The notes under the pieces: model-generated | Database searches by the model: none | Told to the model about the DNA's origin: nothing | What the model saw: only the letters and a program-made list of their open reading frames with translations | Part shown: positions 50,729 through 61,056 of the stretch, piece after piece | Numbering within the stretch: position 1 is the stretch's first letter | Layout of the letters: the number at the start of each line of letters is the position of its first letter | Origin: Paracoccus denitrificans | GTDB lineage: Bacteria > Pseudomonadota > Alphaproteobacteria > Rhodobacterales > Rhodobacteraceae | Length of the DNA: 64,000 nucleotides | Reading direction: 5' to 3' | Assembly: GCA_003240735.1 (NCBI GenBank) | Contig: QFNE01000006.1 | Span: 1-64,000, forward strand | Program-made: the position numbers and the translations under genes

Positions 50729-50839
50729 GAATCACCTGCGAATCACTTTTCGCCCCGGCTTTGATCGTCGCGGCGCTTTTGGTAGAAACAGCGGAATCTC
50801 CGCACCCGATTCGGGTGAGTGATTCGGTCAGACCGAATC
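50729..50839 (+). promoter_or_regulatory. Cluster of six GANTC sites upstream of rpoD
   Basis: GANTC pentamers lie at 50729-50733, 50740-50744, 50794-50798, 50808-50812, 50821-50825 and 50835-50839. The last two form the arms of a palindrome, GATTCGGT-CAG-ACCGAATC (50821-50839). GANTC is the target of the cell-cycle methyltransferase CcrM in alphaproteobacteria, and in Caulobacter GcrA acts at methylated GANTC promoters. The cluster lies 36-146 bases before the rpoD start codon. Confidence 0.55.
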
Positions 50840-50874
50840 AGTCGCCTCGTGAGACATATTGAAGGAGCGCGCCC

Positions 50875-52851
<1,977 letters not shown>

Positions 52852-52870
52852 ACGAGGGCACAAACTGAGA

Positions 52871-52906
52871 AACGGCGTGGGCCCAAGGCTCACGCCGTTT
52901 TCTTTT
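52871..52906 (+). terminator. Rho-independent terminator of rpoD
   Basis: A 13-bp stem (aacggcgtgggcc / ggctcacgccgtt, one G-T pair) with a CAA loop spans 52871-52899 and is followed by TTCTTTT. This is the strongest terminator in the window. Confidence 0.9.
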
Positions 52907-53010
52907 GTCACGTCGTTAACTCTGCCTTAGCGGATTTCCTGGTTGATACTTGAGTTCGACGGGATAAACCGGGAACATGAAGCGGCCAACGGATTGGGAC
53001 AGCAGCACCG

Positions 53011-54702
53011 ATGATGACTGATATTGCTACACTGCAAGCAATTGCGGGCCTGCTTTTTCTGGCCGTGGTTGCCTTGGCCTTCATGCTGTGGCGTCGCGGA
53101 ACGATCATCGAAGCTCTTCGGCGCGCATATGAGGCGGGTCAGGCGCGGATTCATCAAGCGTCCTTGACCGAAACCCAAGCCGTCGCGCGCGCGAATGCCC
53201 ATGAGGCCCGACTGAACGAGGTTCTGTCCGAGCGTGAGACGCTGCGCAGCGCACTTGAAGCGGCACGTGCTGCCGAGCAGCGTCATCAGGACGAGCTTCA
53301 CCGCGCGGGCCTGCGCGACAGTGATCTGCGTGCCAGGTTCGAGGCGCAGGAGACGCGTTTTTCCGATCTGGCGCAGGAACGCGACGGGCTGCGCACTGAA
53401 CTGGACGGGCTTCGGTCGTCCCAAAGGCTGGACAGGGAAGAACTGAACCAATCCGGTATCCGTGAAAGCGACCTTCGGGTTCGACTAGAGGGCCACGCGA
53501 GCCGACTGGGTGAGCTGTCTCAGGAACGCGACAAACTGTCAGAGGCCGTCCATGCCGCCCGGACCGAGGTCGAGGAACTCACCCGGGTCTTGGCGGAAAC
53601 GCGGCTGATCGCCGACAAGGACAAGAAATCGGCCGAGCGGGAGTTGGCGCTTCTGCGCGAGATCCGTGAAGAGATGACCGGCCAATTTCGCCTGATGGCT
53701 GACGAATCCCTGCGGCGGCAGGCGCTCGATCTTGAAAAAACCCACAGCGACCGCCTTGCCGCCATGCTCACCCCGTTCCGGGAGCAAGTGCAGGGGTTCC
53801 AGACCGAACTGCAGGCGCGCAACAAGTCGGTCGACGAAGAACGGGCAGCCTTGCGCGAACAGATCGAAGGGTTGCACCGCCGGTCCGAAGAAATAGGTCG
53901 GGACGCCGTCGCGCTGACGCGTGCCCTGAAGGGCGAAAAACAGCGTCAAGGCGCGTGGGGGGAAATGATCCTTGAACGCGTGCTGGAAGGCTCGGGTCTT
54001 GAGCAGGGCACCCATTACAAGACGCAGGAAAGCTGGCGTGACGAAGGCGGGAAAACGTGGCGCCCGGACGTCGTCGTCTACTTGCCGCGCAAGAAGGTTC
54101 TGGTTGTCGACAGCAAGGTGTCGCTCAATGACTACGAAGTGGCCGTGAACGGAGAGACGGAGGCCGAGCGCGATGCGGCCCTGCGTCGCCATGTGGCAGC
54201 CGTGCGCAACCACATCAACACGCTGTCCGAGAAGGGCTATCACCAGATCGACAATGCCTCGGTCGACTATGTACTGATGTTCATTCCGATCGAAGGTGCG
54301 CTGTCCGAAGCCATGCGCTTTGATCCGATGCTTGCAAGCTATGCCCTTGAACGTCGGATCGGCCTTTCGACGCCGACCACGTTGATGCTGACGCTGCGGA
54401 CAGTCGACCACATCTGGACGGTCGAACGGCGCGAAAGCAACGCTCTGGATATCGCGACGCGGGCGGGTGCGCTTTACGACAAGGTCGCATTGTTCGTGAA
54501 CTCGATGGAAGATGTGGGCAAGGCCTTGGACGGGGCAACCCGTGCGCATGGTCAGGCCATGGACCGCCTGACGCGCGGCGGCGGAAACGTCATTGGACAG
54601 GTCGAAAAACTTCGCGTGCTGGGCGCAAGGGCGCAAAAGCGGATGTCGATTGAGTATGACGGCGATCAGGACGAACAGGGTCTGATCGACGCCGCAGAAT
54701 AG
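53011..54702 (+). CDS. rmuC: DNA recombination protein RmuC
   Basis: RmuC-family proteins limit recombination at inverted repeats in E. coli. The 563-residue product has one N-terminal membrane segment (about 9-27), a long coiled coil (30-290), and the nuclease-like C-terminal domain (GEKQRQGAWGEMILERVLEGSGL, RPDVVVYLPRKKVLVVDSKVSLNDYE) with PD-(D/E)xK-type residues. The coiled coil holds a tandem repeat: ELHRAGLRDSDLRARFEAQ at about 95 recurs as ELNQSGIRESDLRVRLEGH at about 145. It is monocistronic between the rpoD terminator and nrdR. Confidence 0.92.
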   Translation: MMTDIATLQAIAGLLFLAVVALAFMLWRRGTIIEALRRAYEAGQARIHQASLTETQAVARANAHEARLNEVLSERETLRSALEAARAAEQRHQDELHRAGLRDSDLRARFEAQETRFSDLAQERDGLRTELDGLRSSQRLDREELNQSGIRESDLRVRLEGHASRLGELSQERDKLSEAVHAARTEVEELTRVLAETRLIADKDKKSAERELALLREIREEMTGQFRLMADESLRRQALDLEKTHSDRLAAMLTPFREQVQGFQTELQARNKSVDEERAALREQIEGLHRRSEEIGRDAVALTRALKGEKQRQGAWGEMILERVLEGSGLEQGTHYKTQESWRDEGGKTWRPDVVVYLPRKKVLVVDSKVSLNDYEVAVNGETEAERDAALRRHVAAVRNHINTLSEKGYHQIDNASVDYVLMFIPIEGALSEAMRFDPMLASYALERRIGLSTPTTLMLTLRTVDHIWTVERRESNALDIATRAGALYDKVALFVNSMEDVGKALDGATRAHGQAMDRLTRGGGNVIGQVEKLRVLGARAQKRMSIEYDGDQDEQGLIDAAE

Positions 54703-54799
54703 GGATCGGACGCTATTTAGTAGGCGCAACTAAGCGCTACCCAATCACTGCGGGCTCTCCTATAGTCATGGCGGATCAAATCACCGTGGGGCCCAGAAG

Positions 54800-55264
54800 A
54801 TGCGTTGTCCGTTCTGCGGAAACATCGATACGCAGGTGAAGGACTCGCGTCCCGCCGAAGACAACTCCGCCATCCGCCGCCGCCGTTTCTGCCCCGCCTG
54901 TGCGGGTCGGTTCACGACTTATGAGCGGGTTCAGCTGCGTGATCTGGTCGTCGTCAAGTCGTCGGGTCGACGCGAAGATTTCGACCGCGACAAGCTCAGC
55001 CGCTCGATCCGCATCTCGATGCAGAAGCGCCCGGTCGAGCCGGAGCGGATCGAACAGATGATTTCGGGGATCGTCCGCAGGCTGGAAAGCACGGGTGACA
55101 CCGATGTGCCATCGAAGGTGATCGGTGAAATCGTGATGGAGGCGCTGGCCCGGATCGACACCGTCGCCTATGTCCGTTTTGCCAGTGTTTACAAGAACTT
55201 CCAGGCGGCGGACGACTTTGACCGGTTCGTATCCGAGTTGCGCCCCGTCACCGCCGAAGAATGA
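54800..55264 (+). CDS. nrdR: Transcriptional repressor NrdR
   Basis: NrdR represses ribonucleotide reductase genes in response to dATP/ATP. The 154-residue product has the zinc ribbon MRCPFCG...FCPAC (Cys3, Cys6, Cys31, Cys34) and an ATP-cone (about 49-139; VVKSSGRREDFDRDKLSRSI). No nrd gene is in the window. It overlaps ribD by 4 bases (ATGA), a pairing found widely in proteobacteria. No NrdR box is evident in its own upstream region. Confidence 0.96.
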   Translation: MRCPFCGNIDTQVKDSRPAEDNSAIRRRRFCPACAGRFTTYERVQLRDLVVVKSSGRREDFDRDKLSRSIRISMQKRPVEPERIEQMISGIVRRLESTGDTDVPSKVIGEIVMEALARIDTVAYVRFASVYKNFQAADDFDRFVSELRPVTAEE

Positions 55265-56283
55265 CAGCTGCCAACACGGTGACGGCCAGCTTTGACCGTC
55301 GTTACATGAACCACGCCCTGGCGATCGCGCGGCGCGGTTTGGGAAACGTCTGGCCCAATCCGGCGGTCGGCTGCGTGATCGTGCGTGATGGCGTTGTTGT
55401 CGGCCGCGGCTGGACCCAGCCGGGCGGCCGGCCACACGCGGAACGCCGCGCGCTGGATCAGGCCGGCAGCCGCGCAGCGGGGGCTACCGCATTCGTCACG
55501 CTGGAACCTTGTGCACATATCGGCCACACCCCGCCATGCGCCACCGCCCTGATTGATGCCGGCGTGGCACGTGTCGTCACCGCGCTGACCGACCCTGACC
55601 CCCGCGTGGCAGGCCGCGGGCACGACATGCTGCGCGCGGCGGGGATTGCGGTCACCGAAGGCGTGTGTGCGGATGCGGCGCGATGGCTGCAGGCAGGTTT
55701 TTTAAGCCGTGTGACCAAGGGCCGTCCCATGGTGACGCTGAAGCTGGCCGCCAGTTTCGACGGACGAATCGCGACGAAGACGGGGGAAAGTCAGTGGATC
55801 ACGTCACAAGCGGCGCGCCGACATACACATCTTCTGCGCCTGACGCATGACGCCGTGATGGTGGGCGGCGGCACCGCGCGGCAGGACAAGCCTTCACTGA
55901 ACGTCAGGGGTTTCGGTCGCGTACGTCAACCGGTGCGCGTGGTCGTCAGTTCTCAGGATGTGACTGACCTGCCGCCGGAGGGCCCCGACTTCGGACCACT
56001 TTGGCGCGTCGGAGGGCCGCTGAAAGAGGTGATGCAGGACCTTGGCGCGAGCGGTCTGACGCGCGTTCTGTGTGAAGGGGGCGGAAAGCTCGCGGCCAGT
56101 CTGTTGGCGGCGGGCCTCGTGGATGAGTTGGTGGGCTACACGGCCGGTGTCGTGATCGGCGCAGAAGGGCTGGCGTCTGTCGGCAAGCTTAGCCTAAACC
56201 GTCTCTCCGACGCCCCGCGGTTCGATCTGGTGGAAACGCGGCGGATCGGGCCGGACGTCTTCCACCGGTGGCGAGCCGCCTAG
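55261..56283 (+). CDS. ribD: Bifunctional riboflavin deaminase/reductase RibD
   Basis: RibD deaminates and then reduces the pyrimidine intermediate of riboflavin synthesis. The 340-residue product has the N-terminal zinc deaminase (His59-Ala-Glu61 in RPHAERRAL, Cys84 and Cys93 in EPCAHIGHTPPC) and the C-terminal reductase (VTLKLAASFDGRIATKTGESQWIT, VLCEGGGKLAASLL). The remaining rib genes lie 4.8 kb away, beyond a capsule gene cluster on the other strand. Its stop codon overlaps that of kpsC by 4 bases. Confidence 0.96.
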   Translation: MTAANTVTASFDRRYMNHALAIARRGLGNVWPNPAVGCVIVRDGVVVGRGWTQPGGRPHAERRALDQAGSRAAGATAFVTLEPCAHIGHTPPCATALIDAGVARVVTALTDPDPRVAGRGHDMLRAAGIAVTEGVCADAARWLQAGFLSRVTKGRPMVTLKLAASFDGRIATKTGESQWITSQAARRHTHLLRLTHDAVMVGGGTARQDKPSLNVRGFGRVRQPVRVVVSSQDVTDLPPEGPDFGPLWRVGGPLKEVMQDLGASGLTRVLCEGGGKLAASLLAAGLVDELVGYTAGVVIGAEGLASVGKLSLNRLSDAPRFDLVETRRIGPDVFHRWRAA

Positions 56284-58286
56284 CCCCGCCAAATGCCGGA
56301 CCAGCCGGCGAAAGCACCTTGGATTTTGGTCAGCATACGCAACGGTCGTGGTTTGGCGATGGAAAGATTGGATAGACGCACCAATGCCGTTTCGACAGGG
56401 CAGGGCAGACTGGTGATGGGATCAGCGTATCGCGGATACGCGATTAATGCCGCGTGGACGAACGCCTCAAGGCTGGGCCGGGCGATGCGGCGCGCTGGCA
56501 CTGGGCCCAGATCACGCGTCAGACCCCAACCTGCGTAAAACGGCGCGCCAAGGGTGGTGACGGACTTGCCACGCAGCACCGCCTCAAACCCCAGGGTGGA
56601 TGTGATCGTCCATACCTCGTCGACCACATCAATCAGGGCAGCGGTATCCGTGAATCCGATGTTTTCAGCGCGAAGATCGGCCAAATCGTCGGCCGCGACC
56701 GCGCCGGTTCGCAAGCCCGCCAGCACGTCCGGGTGTGGCTTGTAGAGAATTCGGGCACCCGGGTTCATCACGCGCACCCGTTTCAGCAACGCTAAGTTCG
56801 TCCGTTCGACGCCAGCACCCAGACGGATGGACGCATCATCCTCAACCTGTCCCGGGACGAGGATGACGCGCCGGCCATCCGGGGAAATCCGGGGCTGCTC
56901 GCCTGAAAGGTTGTATTTTGTCAGTCCCAGTTGGCGGATATCACGGATCAGCGCCTCGGCCCGGTCAATTCCGCCGGTGGGTGTGCCCCGTTCGATCAGA
57001 CGCTCCAATCCGCTTTCGCGGGTCGGGTCATAGTAGATCCCGACGTCATCCAGAACCAGCGAGAGCGGCGGGGTCAGCTCTGCCCCAAGACCGCGAGACC
57101 GCAGAAACCCGTCCTCGACCCGCGGGGCTTGCGGTGATGCTTCAGAGCGGTTGGCCCAGGCCATGGTGGCTTTGGTTGGGTCACGCGTGAACCGAACGCC
57201 AGCGCCATTGCTGAAGAACCGGGCGATCGATGGCCGCTTCCACATCCGCATGCCGAAGGCGACGTGGCCGGTGCGGTCGTCCCGCCACGCGCGCGCCTCT
57301 GCCTGCAATTGGCGTGCGGCGCCGGTCAGATCGATCAGGCCGTCGAGACAGGGGTCGTACCACGTCGGCGCCAGAAGATGGCTCGCGGCGAAAAGTTGCA
57401 CCAATGAGATGGCGGGGCGCGGGCGGCGCAAGGCGCGGTCGTCGTCGCTCAGTCCCCAGCCGGCATAGAAGGGCTGTCCGAACAGGCGAGGGCGATGACC
57501 GGCCAGCATCGCCTCATACCCCAGCTGAGAGCTTACAACATAAACCGCATGCGCGCCGGCCAGCAGTTGCCAAGGCGACACCGCGTCTGCGCAGATGCTG
57601 TCACCCGCGCGCAAGTCAGCTGCACCAAGATGACCGGCGCGCAGTCCGGCCGCCGTTTCGGGATGCGTTCGCACCACGATTTGTCGGCCGGGATGTTCAT
57701 CTCGGGCCGCAGTCAACATTCGCAGGAACGTCGCCCGGTCGGCCCCCATCAGCGATGCATCGCCCTGTGTCTGATCGACGACAAGGACATAGCCGCGCGG
57801 CAGGTCCGTATCCTGCCAATGACAGTTGTACTTCGACAAGTCGGCATCGCGCAGGAAGGCGATGGACTTCGCCGACTGTTCAGCAGCCGCCTGTGCTTCG
57901 GGCGTCGTTGCCAGTTCTTCGATAAGGGACGGTTGGCCCGGGTCGAAGTGCAGTCCCACCGGATCGATGATCAAGCCAATGGGTCCGCGCCGCGCGATCC
58001 TGTCCTTTGCCCTGCCCGGCAGAACCGAGCGGAGAAACGCATCTTCGACCGTGACCAGCCGCGCGCCTGTCCGCGCGGCGATCTTGCGACCACGCCACGC
58101 CGTCGGGCTGTTGCCCCAGACGCCGACGAAATCATCGGGACCGGGCACGCCCGTCGTCACGCTCCACCCCGCCAGCGCAAGGATGCGCCGTATCTTCGGC
58201 TGGCGATAAAAGCCCGCGTTGTAAACGAAAAGCCGCCGGAGGGGCGCTACGGCGGCTTTCAGCTGTTCGGCGTTCGGAAGGATCAA
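56280..58286 (-). CDS. kpsC: Capsular polysaccharide biosynthesis protein KpsC
   Basis: KpsC is a dual-domain retaining beta-Kdo transferase that extends the poly-Kdo linker on phosphatidylglycerol in group 2 capsules. The 668-residue product shows the internal duplication expected: each half has a DAFLRS/DGFLRS-type motif (near 83 and 404), a LSKYN/LTKYN motif, and the QPFYAGWGL / APFYAGWGL signature (near 272 and 606). It is cytoplasmic at the membrane. It overlaps the export lipoprotein gene by 4 bases. Capsule ABC transporter genes are not in the window. Confidence 0.93.
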   Translation of the reverse strand: MILPNAEQLKAAVAPLRRLFVYNAGFYRQPKIRRILALAGWSVTTGVPGPDDFVGVWGNSPTAWRGRKIAARTGARLVTVEDAFLRSVLPGRAKDRIARRGPIGLIIDPVGLHFDPGQPSLIEELATTPEAQAAAEQSAKSIAFLRDADLSKYNCHWQDTDLPRGYVLVVDQTQGDASLMGADRATFLRMLTAARDEHPGRQIVVRTHPETAAGLRAGHLGAADLRAGDSICADAVSPWQLLAGAHAVYVVSSQLGYEAMLAGHRPRLFGQPFYAGWGLSDDDRALRRPRPAISLVQLFAASHLLAPTWYDPCLDGLIDLTGAARQLQAEARAWRDDRTGHVAFGMRMWKRPSIARFFSNGAGVRFTRDPTKATMAWANRSEASPQAPRVEDGFLRSRGLGAELTPPLSLVLDDVGIYYDPTRESGLERLIERGTPTGGIDRAEALIRDIRQLGLTKYNLSGEQPRISPDGRRVILVPGQVEDDASIRLGAGVERTNLALLKRVRVMNPGARILYKPHPDVLAGLRTGAVAADDLADLRAENIGFTDTAALIDVVDEVWTITSTLGFEAVLRGKSVTTLGAPFYAGWGLTRDLGPVPARRIARPSLEAFVHAALIAYPRYADPITSLPCPVETALVRLSNLSIAKPRPLRMLTKIQGAFAGWSGIWRG

Positions 58287-59467
58287 TTCCCGATGGATTC
58301 GATGGCGCGCACGTTGTTTGCGCCGCCGGTGATCACGCCCAGCGTTTTCTGCCAGCGGACATATGGTGCCTCGGTGACATAGACGGTGTCGTTGTCGCGG
58401 ATGGCAAAATCGCGGGCCATGAACAGCCCGTCGGGCTTTGTCAGGTCGAGCACGTATGCAATTCGCTGATCACCGACGACTGAGCCGCCCAGCACGCGTT
58501 GTGCCACCGATTCAGGTTCATCGCGCAGGATGAACACACCAGTCGGGTCGGCTGTCTGGCTGGACAGGCCGCCCACCATGGCGATCGCTTCCAAGGCGCT
58601 GACTTCGTCGCTGCCAAGCGGGACCTTGGTCTGACCGCCAAGTGCGCCCAGCGCGATGAAGTTCCGGGTATCTTCGTCCACGACGATCACGTCACCGGGC
58701 CGCAGGGCGATGTCGTTCTTGGGGTTCGCGTACAAGTCCTTCAGCCAGACCTTGCCTGACCGGCCGCCGCGTTTGACGGTGATCACGGCGACCTCTGGGT
58801 CGACCTGAACGCCGCCTGCCTTGGCCAGCATGGCCGACAAGGTGCGGGTCGGGCGTTCCAGCGGGAACACGCCCTGGCCGACCTTGCCCAGCACGGTGAC
58901 GGTCGCGCCGTCGCCGGCCAGACGGGTCACCTGAACCTGTGGATCAGGGGTCTGGGACGCGAGGCGTTCGGTGATGATGCGACGCAACGCGTCAGGAGTG
59001 TTGCCGGCGGCGCGGATCCGACCGGCATAGGGAACGAAGATGTTGCCCTGACTGTCGACCTGCAGCTGCTGCAGCGGGGTGTTCTTGCCGCCCATCGAGG
59101 TCAGCAGGCCGTCATCGACGTTTTCCCAGATGGTCAGGCCCAGCGTGTCGCCGGGGCGGATTTCGTCTGGACCAACCGTCGCCTGGCTCAGGAAGTTGGC
59201 GCCGAACCCATAGGACGGGGTATAGGATGCGGCACGAACGACCCGATCGTCGACATACACCACGCGCGCGTTGCCGCCTTGACCAACCTGACTTTTCAGA
59301 ACCTCGGCCTTGCTGGGGCCGGACCGGGGCAGGCCGCAGGCCGAAAGGGCGGTGACCGCAATCAGTGCCGCTGCCACGCACATCCGGCGCAGTCGACGAC
59401 GCCGGGGCAAGTCTTGAGGCTTTACGGTCACGTGGGCCGAAACCCCGGGGGCGGCGAAATCTGTCAC
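58283..59467 (-). CDS. Polysaccharide export outer membrane lipoprotein (Wza/KpsD type)
   Basis: This 394-residue protein has a lipoprotein signal peptide after a basic N-terminus (RRRRLRRM), with lipobox ALSAC and Cys44. A Poly_export domain (VGPDEIRPGDTLGLTIWENVDDGL, VDSQGNIFVPYAGRIRAAGNT) and two SLBB-type domains follow (VTVLGKVGQGVFPLERPTRTLSAMLAKAGG and later NFIALGALGGQTKVPL). It should form the outer-membrane channel for the capsule. The GTG at 59467 is supported by AGGAG 8 bases upstream. It is coupled to kpsC by ATGA. Confidence 0.9.
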   Translation of the reverse strand: MTDFAAPGVSAHVTVKPQDLPRRRRLRRMCVAAALIAVTALSACGLPRSGPSKAEVLKSQVGQGGNARVVYVDDRVVRAASYTPSYGFGANFLSQATVGPDEIRPGDTLGLTIWENVDDGLLTSMGGKNTPLQQLQVDSQGNIFVPYAGRIRAAGNTPDALRRIITERLASQTPDPQVQVTRLAGDGATVTVLGKVGQGVFPLERPTRTLSAMLAKAGGVQVDPEVAVITVKRGGRSGKVWLKDLYANPKNDIALRPGDVIVVDEDTRNFIALGALGGQTKVPLGSDEVSALEAIAMVGGLSSQTADPTGVFILRDEPESVAQRVLGGSVVGDQRIAYVLDLTKPDGLFMARDFAIRDNDTVYVTEAPYVRWQKTLGVITGGANNVRAIESIGN

Positions 59468-59560
59468 GTGCAGTCTCCTGTCCGGTGGGCCGATTCTGCG
59501 CGGCCCGGGAATTATCGGGAAGTCTATCCAGTATCGTTCCCGTTACCAATATTTCATCGC

Positions 59561-60901
59561 TTAACCGATGTCTTGATCCATCTGCTGCCGATGTGTGCCG
59601 AACCCGGCCGCCAGCGCGTCATAAGGTGACAGGGGGTCCAGCATCAAGTCGACTGCCAGCCGCAGCACATGCGCCCGAGAGCGGGCGGCGTAAAACCCGC
59701 CCGGAACCTGGCTCGTTTCCAGCAGATAGTCGCGGTAGTCGCGATAGCTTTGCCGGTCCGGTCGATCCGGTGAGCGGAAAAATTCATCCAGCGTCTGCGC
59801 CGAAACCAGTCCGGGCTTATCGTACACCGCGCGACCCATCGCCTTGACCGGCAGTCCGCGCCAAAGCGCCTGCTGTGCGGCGGTCGAGTTCACCGTCACC
59901 ACGGATCGCGCGACGTTCAACAGCTGCGCCAGCTTGCCGCCATGGACGAACTGCACGCGGTGGCCGATCCCCAGCCGCGCGGCACTGGCGCGGATGGAAC
60001 GGTCGACCCGGCTGCGCCCGTCGTCAAGGGGGTGCAACTTGAACACCAGATGGTGGTGACGTGGGGCTGACCGCGCAAAAGCGTCCATCACCTCATCGGT
60101 AAACTGACTGAGCTTGCTGTAAGGAGAGTGCGCTAGAAAGCTCGCGTCATGTTCAAGCTGCAGCAGCACTAGCACGAATGGATGTCCGGCGTTGCGAATG
60201 CGCCGCGTTGCCCTGATGCGCTGAACGACCGTGATGGGGGTCGCCATCAGGCGCTGCAGGCTCAACTTGAACTCCTCACGGACGGTGATGTTGCGATGGG
60301 TTCTGAAATTGGGATAGCGGCGCGCGCCAGTTGCCATGATGAAGTGATACAGCGCCCCGTAAAACCTGTGATGGTTCGTATCGCCCCAATGGGCAGGCGG
60401 GCGCAGACGTTCATTTTCACGGCCACGCAGAGCGTGGCGCATGTCGGGCACTGTCAAATCCATCAGGCGCGAGTGCCCGTTTGACCCGCCGCGTTCATAG
60501 CTGATCCAGAAGGGGCGCAGGTAACCTTCCTCGAACACGTGCAATGTCAGGTGACGCACCGACGCGGCCCGGCGGGCCGACGCGTGGACGGGGCGCACGT
60601 CGCCGTAAAGAACGAGGTCCGTCACGCCCAGTCGCGTGATCAGATTGTCCAGATGCGCGGGCCAATCGTGGGATGTGCCCTCATGCTTGATGAAATGCGC
60701 GGAATCGGACCAGAAGAATTCATCGCCCGCGTTGAAACCAACGCGCCACACCGTCGCGCCTGCGGCGCGCAGCATGGCGCCAAGCCGGTCAAAGAACGGC
60801 CCATGCGGGCCCTGCAGCAGCAGAAATACCCGTTCGCTTGCTGGACGGGGTGGCGGCGAGGGGGCGCCGAAGGGCTGGTCAGAGATTGCGGTATCTCTCA
60901 T
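59561..60901 (-). CDS. kpsS: Capsular polysaccharide export protein KpsS
   Basis: KpsS adds the first Kdo to phosphatidylglycerol before KpsC extends the linker. The 446-residue product has the family landmarks FLLLQGPHGPFFDRLGAML near 26-44, GFNAGDEFFW, DLVLYGDVRPVHASARRAA, LHVFEEGYLRPFWISYERGG, and the C-terminal nucleotide-sugar-binding FKLHPLDDGRSR and VTVNSTAAQQALWRGLPVKAMGRAVYD. It is the first gene of the leftward capsule trio, 93 bases before the export lipoprotein. Confidence 0.93.
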   Translation of the reverse strand: MRDTAISDQPFGAPSPPPRPASERVFLLLQGPHGPFFDRLGAMLRAAGATVWRVGFNAGDEFFWSDSAHFIKHEGTSHDWPAHLDNLITRLGVTDLVLYGDVRPVHASARRAASVRHLTLHVFEEGYLRPFWISYERGGSNGHSRLMDLTVPDMRHALRGRENERLRPPAHWGDTNHHRFYGALYHFIMATGARRYPNFRTHRNITVREEFKLSLQRLMATPITVVQRIRATRRIRNAGHPFVLVLLQLEHDASFLAHSPYSKLSQFTDEVMDAFARSAPRHHHLVFKLHPLDDGRSRVDRSIRASAARLGIGHRVQFVHGGKLAQLLNVARSVVTVNSTAAQQALWRGLPVKAMGRAVYDKPGLVSAQTLDEFFRSPDRPDRQSYRDYRDYLLETSQVPGGFYAARSRAHVLRLAVDLMLDPLSPYDALAAGFGTHRQQMDQDIG

Positions 60902-61009
60902 CCGCTACCGATGCCATGGTCTAATTTGTCTGCCAAGTAGCACTTAACGACACGCCTTCGACTGATTGCCACGCGCGCGGCGGCGGGCGTGGCTTGATGT
61001 TGCCCGGGT

Positions 61010-61031
61010 TGACAGGCAAAACACCCTGTCA
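61010..61031 (+). promoter_or_regulatory. Palindrome overlapping the ribE promoter
   Basis: TGACAGG (61010-61016) and CCTGTCA (61025-61031) form a perfect 7-base inverted repeat with an 8-base spacer. The left arm overlaps an exact TTGACA -35 hexamer (61009-61014). A GC-rich stem-loop (GCCACGC 60968-60974 / GCGTGGC 60987-60993) lies just before it. It resembles a repressor operator; an mRNA hairpin is the alternative. No FMN riboswitch is recognisable in this leader. Confidence 0.45.
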
Positions 61032-61056
61032 GCATTCACCAGAAGGTTAGCCCCGC

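Noticed and set aside
60902..61056. FMN riboswitch upstream of ribE
   Set aside because: The conserved riboswitch blocks are not present; only a GC-rich stem-loop and a short palindrome are seen.
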